A stretch of DNA of 9,547 nucleotides from Magnetovibrio sp. (GTDB taxonomy: Bacteria; Pseudomonadota; Alphaproteobacteria; Rhodospirillales; Magnetovibrionaceae). Below, one piece after another: positions 1 through 4,814 of this stretch; the stretch's first letter is position 1, and each line of letters starts with the position of its first letter. The notes under the pieces were generated by a model. It was given only the letters and a program-made list of their open reading frames with translations, made no database searches and was not told where the DNA came from. The DNA lies in NCBI GenBank assembly GCA_016763895.1, contig JAESSV010000131.1, positions 1 to 9,547 on the forward strand, in the 5' to 3' direction. Made by a program: the position numbers and the translations under genes.

Positions 1-997
1 AGATCGACTTTTGGCCTAAATTGCGTTCAAAGATCTCCCCGTAATTTCCGACTTGTAAAATCACCCGATACGCCCATTCATCATCCAGACCAAAGCCCTT
101 GCCAATTCCTTTGTCCACCCCCAACAAGCGACGAATTTCGGGAACCGTCGACGTGGCTTTCATGTCTTTGACATTGGCTTGGGTAAGGCCCAATTCTTCT
201 GCGGAAATGGTTACAAAGGTAACCCAGGCGACCAAATCACGCCAAGCGAAATCATCTTGGCGAACCGCCGGCGCCAAGGGTTCTTTGCTGATCACTTCGG
301 GAAACACCACAAAATCAGAAGACCCCTTTAAGCGTTTGGCATGAATGCCAACCAAAGACGTGCGATCATGAATGGCCATATCGCAACGCCCCCCAAAGAA
401 CGCCCGCCACAGGCCATCTATGGTTCGTATTTTCACGATTTCCCATTGAGCACCCGTTTTAGAAATAAAGTCTTGAAGATGGAGCAGTGATGTAGAGGTG
501 GTGCCGATTGAACAAACTTTTAGGCCTTTTTTAAGCACCGCTTCTTTTAAGGTTTTAAGGCCCAGATTGCCATACGCGATAAAGCCTTGCCCATCATAAA
601 AGTTCACCCCCGGAAATTCGATCTTAGCTTGGGAGTCCCGGCTGAGCGTCCATGTTGATCCGGCGTGCAAAACGTCGACATCGCCCCCGACCAAGGCGTC
701 AAGCCAATAGCTTGCCAGTTGCACAGCTCGGGCATCCTTCAGGGTCGCAGCGGCCAAGGCTCGGCAAAAATCAACATTGAACCCAGTCCATTTGCCATTT
801 TCTTCATGGACCGAAAAGCCCGGCATTCGATCCGTCACACCACAGTTTAAATATCCGCGCTTTTGTACGGCTGCCAATGTTGAAACAGGCTCGGCCAAGG
901 CTGAGCTTGAAAAAAAGCCTGAACTTGAAAAGACTGCCCCCAAAATTATGATGAATAATGTGGCTGTCGTAATGGTCGAATGCAGAAGTTGTTTCAC
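1..997 (-). CDS. Periplasmic amino-acid-binding protein, AapJ/BztA-like (SBP1), 3' end outside window
   Basis: Secreted solute-binding protein of the polar/general L-amino-acid family (SBP_bac_3, AapJ/BztA type), 332 codons visible. It starts at GTG 997: an in-frame TGA lies just upstream and GAGG sits 7 bases before the GTG. Residues 1-35 form a signal peptide with a long hydrophobic core and an SALA|E cleavage site; the stretch before the site repeats FSSS. Family landmarks follow: NCGV (52), GFNVDFCRALAAA (72-84), STWTLSRD (114-121), NFYDGQGF (132-139), RCD (204-206), ISKEPLAPAVRQDD (236-249), AEELGL (266-271) and GNYGEIFERNLG (317-328). Cysteines 52, 78, 162 and 205 match those of SBP2. 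By comparison with SBP2 only about 25-30 C-terminal residues are missing. It is divergent from the hybrid kinase at 1118. No permease gene is visible, but one could lie to the left. Inferred role: amino-acid uptake, or ligand presentation to the kinase. The pocket region reads IHDRTSL instead of the usual TTDxS-like motif, so the ligand may differ. Confidence 0.93.
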   Translation of the reverse strand, partial: MKQLLHSTITTATLFIIILGAVFSSSGFFSSSALAEPVSTLAAVQKRGYLNCGVTDRMPGFSVHEENGKWTGFNVDFCRALAAATLKDARAVQLASYWLDALVGGDVDVLHAGSTWTLSRDSQAKIEFPGVNFYDGQGFIAYGNLGLKTLKEAVLKKGLKVCSIGTTSTSLLHLQDFISKTGAQWEIVKIRTIDGLWRAFFGGRCDMAIHDRTSLVGIHAKRLKGSSDFVVFPEVISKEPLAPAVRQDDFAWRDLVAWVTFVTISAEELGLTQANVKDMKATSTVPEIRRLLGVDKGIGKGFGLDDEWAYRVILQVGNYGEIFERNLGQKSI

Positions 998-1117
998 GTT
1001 ATGTCCTCACCCCAATATCCTTATCCTTTATTTGGATCAATTTGATATTCGAATTATTTTATTTTTCCGATAAAGTGATAGTATCGTTTCTCTTCTGGAG
1101 TTCAAGGATGAAACTCA
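998..1117. promoter_or_regulatory. Divergent promoter region between SBP1 and HK1
   Basis: This AT-rich 120-base gap must hold the promoters of both divergent genes. I see no convincing -35/-10 pair on either strand. It does hold two adjacent small palindromes: ATCAA-T-TTGAT at 1036-1046 and ATTCGAAT at 1047-1054, a plausible binding site for a regulator of both genes (inference). Translation signals are clearer: GAGG before the GTG of SBP1, and AAGGA (1104-1108) before the ATG of HK1. Confidence 0.5.
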
Positions 1118-3502
1118 ATGAACGTGGCTAAAAGTCTAAATGACGATATATTACCAAAGCTCAAACGCTCGACCTTGAGGCCTCAGTCTGCGATTTCAAG
1201 CAAGTTGTTTGTGGCCTTGGGGTTCATTGCGATCACAACAATTTTTGCTGGCACCGTATCTATTTTTGCGCTTCAAAGATTTCAAGAAAATTTCAACACT
1301 TTGATTGACAAGAATCTGCCCACGCTGGCCGATACGGCTCGCATCAACCAATTGTCCGCAACGGTTGCCGATCGCGGAGCGGCTTTGATTATTTCGCCCA
1401 ACACGTGGACCCGCACCACAATCGTCGGTCAAGTTGATGATGACGTGGAATGGCTGGAAGAAGTTTTAAACCGCATCCCGGAAAAAGCGCTCTCTGCTAA
1501 CCGCAGGTCTGAACTTTTTGATCTCAAGTCAACCTTGCTTGAAACTTACAAAAACCTCAACGTCTTAACGGAAAATCGCATTAAAGACGTCAGCCGGCTT
1601 GTGGAAATCAAACAACATATGGTGCAAATCCAAAAAGATCTGGTTTTGGCGCAGTCTCATGTGACCGTGGCCCAAGCGGGAAGTTCTCAAGGGGGCCTGA
1701 TCAGAAAATGGCACATGACCATTCATGACATTATCTTCAAGCTTATGCAGGGGCTTGATGAAAAACATACCTTTCCGCTGCAACGCTTAAAAATTGACTT
1801 GGATATACGCATCGATGATGTCCATGCTCAAATTTCGAAACTGCCCCTGTCTTTGCAAAGAAAAGCCAGCACCCGATTGGCCCGCATCAATGCCATTACA
1901 TTGGGTCCAAACGGTCTTTTTGCCGTCAAAAAACATTTGCTCGAAACCATAAACAAAGTGCAAGCCACCCTGGCAGGAGCCCGAACAACCGCAGAGCGTT
2001 TTGTTATCGCGTCAAAGCTAGCGACCCGCGATGTGCAACAATCCATTGCTGAAATCAACACAAAAACCCGTGAATCTATGAGCTTAACCCTTAAGTTCAT
2101 GGTTGGCTTTATTCTGATTTCAGCGATCATCGCGATCACGACATTTTTGTATGTCAGCCGCACCGTCCTGTTGCGGCTGAGCAATCTGCGCATATCCATG
2201 TTGGCCCATGCCGACGGCTCGGTGCAAAAAATAGACACATCGGGCGGTGATGAAATCACCGACATGGCAAAATCCTTGCAATACCTTGTCGACACCTTGC
2301 ACACGCGAGAAACCGGCCTGTTTGACGCCGTCAAAGAAGCCGAACATGCGTCAAAGGCTAAGACCCGTTTTCTGGCCGCCGCCAGCCATGATCTCAGACA
2401 ACCGTTGCAAGCCCTCAATTTGTTTGTTTATGCCTTGGAAAGTCGGGAACAAGACCCCGACAAGCTTGAAATTATCGAACTGATCCGCAACTCTCTGGAT
2501 TCCCTTAAAGAGCTTCTCAACACCTTGCTGGACATTTCTAAATTAGAAGCGGGGGTTGTCCAAGCAACATTGAAGGACTTTGCCGCCAACGATATTATCA
2601 AAAGAATTCGCCATGAAATGACCGATGTGGCATGGGCGAAAGACATTGAACTTCGCACCGTTGAAACCACCGCCTATATCCATAGTGATCCCTCTTTGCT
2701 GGGGACCGTGGTGCGAAATTTGCTCGACAACGCGATTAAGTACACGGAAGTCGGCAAGGTTCTCATTGGGTGCCGCGTCCGTGGATCTTATTTACGTTTC
2801 GAAGTATGGGACACCGGGCCCGGCTTTCTTGACCACCAGAAAGAGCTCATTTTTCAAGATTTCTATCAAATCGACAACGCGGCAAGAAAAAGAACTCATG
2901 GTTTAGGCCTGGGCCTTTCCATCGTCAAACGAACCACCGAACTTTTAGACTGTACCTTGGGCTGTCGATCCGTGATGGACAAAGGCTCAATGTTTTGGGT
3001 TGACGTTCCTTTGTCCAACACATCCAAACAAGACCTTGAACGCCAAGACCAAGCCGTGCTGATGGTGGAACACAACATGATGCATGGCAACGCCCATATC
3101 GTTATTTTCGAAGATGACGATCAAGTTTTGCTGGGGCTAAAATCTGTTTTAGAAAATCATCATTATACAACGCTCTGCTTTTCATCAGCCCAACGCCATT
3201 TGATCCAAAAGGCCCTCAAAGATCAACAGCTCAAACCTGACCTGATCATCGCTGATTATCGATTAGAAGGACAGGTCACGGGGGTCGAAGCCATTTCAAT
3301 TTTGCAAAACCTTGTGGGCAAGGACATACCCGGCATCATCATCACGGGCGACACCGCGCCAGAACGTCTTAGGGAAGCCAAAAAGAGCGGGTTTCCGATC
3401 CTGCACAAGCCCATTCGCCCAGAAGAATTGCTGGAGATGGTCCATCATAAATTGTCAAAAGGACCGGCTCCGCAGAACGCGGATGACACAAAAACCCTCT
3501 AA
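1118..3502 (+). CDS. Hybrid sensor histidine kinase with TorS-like periplasmic sensor (HK1)
   Basis: Inner-membrane sensor kinase of 794 residues. Order: short cytoplasmic tail; membrane segment about 29-51; periplasmic helical sensor about 52-323; second membrane segment about 324-346; HAMP linker about 347-400; HisKA domain with H-box ASHDLRQPLQAL and phospho-acceptor H424; HATPase domain with N-box NLLDNAIKY (N538), G1 DTGPG (565-569) and G2 GLGLGLSIV (595-603); C-terminal receiver 658-780 with acidic cluster E665-D668, phospho-acceptor D713 in IIADYRLE, T743 and K764. All catalytic residues are present. The sensor start (66-114, ending in VDDDVEWLE) matches HK2 without gaps and resembles E. 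coli TorS. There is no HPt domain, so output probably goes through the convergent LuxR-type regulator 14 bases downstream (inference). ATG 1118 is preceded by AAGGA with 9 bases between; the next Met is residue 168. A seven-codon ORF (1108-1131) overlaps the start in another frame. The gene is divergent from SBP1, whose product may be its sensing partner (inference). Confidence 0.95.
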   Translation: MNVAKSLNDDILPKLKRSTLRPQSAISSKLFVALGFIAITTIFAGTVSIFALQRFQENFNTLIDKNLPTLADTARINQLSATVADRGAALIISPNTWTRTTIVGQVDDDVEWLEEVLNRIPEKALSANRRSELFDLKSTLLETYKNLNVLTENRIKDVSRLVEIKQHMVQIQKDLVLAQSHVTVAQAGSSQGGLIRKWHMTIHDIIFKLMQGLDEKHTFPLQRLKIDLDIRIDDVHAQISKLPLSLQRKASTRLARINAITLGPNGLFAVKKHLLETINKVQATLAGARTTAERFVIASKLATRDVQQSIAEINTKTRESMSLTLKFMVGFILISAIIAITTFLYVSRTVLLRLSNLRISMLAHADGSVQKIDTSGGDEITDMAKSLQYLVDTLHTRETGLFDAVKEAEHASKAKTRFLAAASHDLRQPLQALNLFVYALESREQDPDKLEIIELIRNSLDSLKELLNTLLDISKLEAGVVQATLKDFAANDIIKRIRHEMTDVAWAKDIELRTVETTAYIHSDPSLLGTVVRNLLDNAIKYTEVGKVLIGCRVRGSYLRFEVWDTGPGFLDHQKELIFQDFYQIDNAARKRTHGLGLGLSIVKRTTELLDCTLGCRSVMDKGSMFWVDVPLSNTSKQDLERQDQAVLMVEHNMMHGNAHIVIFEDDDQVLLGLKSVLENHHYTTLCFSSAQRHLIQKALKDQQLKPDLIIADYRLEGQVTGVEAISILQNLVGKDIPGIIITGDTAPERLREAKKSGFPILHKPIRPEELLEMVHHKLSKGPAPQNADDTKTL
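2154..2180. repeat. 9-bp perfect inverted repeat inside HK1
   Basis: TCAGCCGCA (2154-2162) and TGCGGCTGA (2172-2180) are exact reverse complements around a 9-base loop. The hairpin would form in the HK1 mRNA over codons 346-355, directly after the second membrane segment. It may be chance, or may affect translation or folding. A much longer one lies near the second membrane segment of HK2. Confidence 0.6.
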
Positions 3503-3516
3503 AATTTAGAAAAGAG

Positions 3517-4155
3517 TTACGAAAACGATGCGATCACACGCGGAATGATGCCCAAGCGCATCGCTGAATATGCGGCTTCGGTACGATTTGTCGCATCCAG
3601 GGCCCCAATCACAGCAGAGATATGAACGCGCACCGTATTTTCCGAAATGTCCAAGTCCCTGGCGATCTCTTTGTTGGAACTGCCCTTTGCCATCAAACGC
3701 AAAACTTCCATTTGGCGCTGTGTCAAATTTGGTAAATTATGGTTGGGATCCCCATGTTGAGGTTCACAATATCCCGGAGGCAAACAAACCCCTCCGGACA
3801 GAACCAGCCGCAAGGAATTCACCATCACTTCACCGGATGCAGACTTGGGAATAAAACCACGTGCCCCCAACGCCATCGCCCGAGACACCATAGATTGATC
3901 TTCCAGCGCCGACAAAATAACCACAGGCAAAGCCGCATTTTTCGAATTGATGCTTTTCATGGCTTCCAAGCCATTGCCTTCGGGCAAGTCTAAATCCATC
4001 AAGACCAAATCAATATCTGGATTCACGCTGGCAACTTCAATCGCCTCACGCCCGGACCCGGCTTCAAGAAGCTCAACATCTTCGTTCATCTGCTTTAAAA
4101 CAAGTACAAGTCCTGCACGGACAAGCTTGTGATCATCTGCCAAAAGAATTTTCAT
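3517..4155 (-). CDS. NarL/FixJ-type (LuxR family) DNA-binding response regulator
   Basis: Cytoplasmic two-component regulator of 212 residues, the normal length for the family. The receiver domain (1-120) has acidic pair D7/D8, phospho-acceptor D54 in VLMDLDLPEGNG, S82 and K104 in FIPKSA. A short linker leads to a LuxR-type helix-turn-helix domain (about 143-205) with LTQRQMEVLRLMAKGSSNKEIA and ENTVRVHISAV, so it should bind DNA when phosphorylated. It converges on HK1 with only 14 bases between stops and no terminator-like hairpin there, so the two transcripts probably overlap. That position, and HK1 lacking its own DNA-binding output, make HK1 the likely partner (inference). It also lies on the same strand as, and 298 bases after, the HK2-receiver operon, so it could respond to both. 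ATG 4155 has only a weak ribosome site. A four-codon ORF (ATG at 4166) ends in an ATGA overlap with this start, which could couple translation. Confidence 0.95.
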   Translation of the reverse strand: MKILLADDHKLVRAGLVLVLKQMNEDVELLEAGSGREAIEVASVNPDIDLVLMDLDLPEGNGLEAMKSINSKNAALPVVILSALEDQSMVSRAMALGARGFIPKSASGEVMVNSLRLVLSGGVCLPPGYCEPQHGDPNHNLPNLTQRQMEVLRLMAKGSSNKEIARDLDISENTVRVHISAVIGALDATNRTEAAYSAMRLGIIPRVIASFS

Positions 4156-4311
4156 TTGGTTACCATTTCTACGTTACGCATACGATACGGCTCATAAAAT
4201 CAACTATTGGGTTATATTATTTGGCCATATCTCTTTGAAATTAACATGCTTTCGTGTTGGGAATACAGCATCTTTTTATTATTTTCGCTGAAAAAATAAC
4301 CAACCCGGAAG

Positions 4312-4337
4312 AATACTCCAAGAGGACCAAGAGTATT
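4312..4337. repeat. Dyad with overlapping direct repeats, possible operator
   Basis: AATACTC (4312-4318) and GAGTATT (4331-4337) are a perfect 7-bp inverted repeat around 12 bases. Overlapping it, CCAAGAG occurs twice as a direct repeat 9 bases apart (4318-4324 and 4327-4333), and a third copy lies at 4441-4447. A site for a dimeric regulator, possibly the LuxR-type protein encoded downstream, is plausible but not shown. Confidence 0.45.
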
Positions 4338-4409
4338 ATGATACAAATAAACTAACACAACTTATCCAAATATAGTATTGTTAAGAGCAAATATTAACAA
4401 ACTAATTTT

Positions 4410-4423
4410 ACTTTAATTAAAGT
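4410..4423. repeat. 14-bp perfect palindrome
   Basis: ACTTTAATTAAAGT reads identically on both strands, without a spacer. It lies about 30 bases after the stop of the receiver gene, in the gap before the LuxR-type regulator. It could be a protein-binding site; it is too AT-rich and lacks the GC stem of an intrinsic terminator. Chance is possible in such AT-rich DNA. Confidence 0.5.
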
Positions 4424-4453
4424 CGGGGCGCACACACGACCCAAGAGAGACTC

Positions 4454-4810
4454 TCAAAGCGAGAATACAATGCAGTCTTCGAGCTCCCTTGCCGTGAATG
4501 GCTTGGACAAAAATGCCGTTGCTCCGCTGTTCAACGCCACCTCTTGCGTGTCGATGCCTTTGCCCCCTCCTGACATAAGAATGACCTTGATATCGGGCCA
4601 TTTTCTTTTCAAATCAGCGGTTGTTTCAAGACCATCTTTTTGAGGCATGATGAGGTCCGTTATAACCAGTTCAAAGGTTTTTTCCTGACACTTTTCAATC
4701 CCTTCTTCTCCATTGCACGCAAATTCGACATCGTGTCCCATTGATTGCAAAGCAACCATCAACGCAAAGCGGACGGCTTCATCATCCTCGATCACCAGAA
4801 TTTTTACCAT
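4454..4810 (-). CDS. Single-domain (CheY-like) response regulator
   Basis: Stand-alone receiver of 118 residues with no output domain. It has acidic pair D9/D10 (after VIE), phospho-acceptor D52 in VITDLIMPQKDG, S80 in ILMSGG and K103 in FLSKPF, so phosphorylation chemistry looks intact. The start is placed at ATG 4810, because AAAGG (4818-4822) is 7 bases upstream; the adjacent GTG at 4813 would add one residue. It begins 4 bases after the HK2 stop and is almost certainly co-transcribed with it. Receivers of this type are often fused to the C-terminus of kinases with HDFNN-like H-boxes, so HK2 plus this protein looks like a split hybrid kinase. It may act as a phosphate sink, a shuttle to another protein, or a regulator by protein contact. 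The TGA stop overlaps a short palindrome, GAGAGACTCTC (4445-4455). Confidence 0.93.
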   Translation of the reverse strand: MVKILVIEDDEAVRFALMVALQSMGHDVEFACNGEEGIEKCQEKTFELVITDLIMPQKDGLETTADLKRKWPDIKVILMSGGGKGIDTQEVALNSGATAFLSKPFTARELEDCIVFSL

Positions 4811-4814
4811 CACC

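Larger units (their letters stand above)
4156..4453. promoter_or_regulatory. AT-rich intergenic region upstream of the LuxR-type regulator
   Basis: These 298 bases hold no convincing ORF or RNA gene. The region must contain the end of the HK2-receiver transcript and probably the promoter of the LuxR-type regulator, both on the minus strand. I found no strong -35/-10 pair and no clear terminator. What stands out is a dyad at 4312-4337 and a perfect palindrome at 4410-4423, listed separately. Base composition is markedly more AT-rich than the flanking genes, as expected for a control region. Confidence 0.45.

Noticed and set aside
99..344. Plus-strand open frame opposite SBP1
   Set aside because: The minus strand gives a continuous AapJ-like protein with signal peptide and family motifs across this stretch; the plus frame is a shadow.
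1828..2418. 196-residue open frame on the minus strand opposite HK1
   Set aside because: It lies wholly antisense to well-defined sensor, membrane and HAMP segments of HK1 and shows no domain, signal peptide or family motif.
3469..3483. TCCGC-AGAAC-GCGGA hairpin at the end of HK1 as a terminator
   Set aside because: It is inside the coding sequence and has no T-run on either strand, so it is not a convincing intrinsic terminator.
4811..4813. GTG 4813 as the start of the single-domain receiver
   Set aside because: ATG 4810 has AAAGG at the better distance of 7 bases; the GTG adds only one residue.
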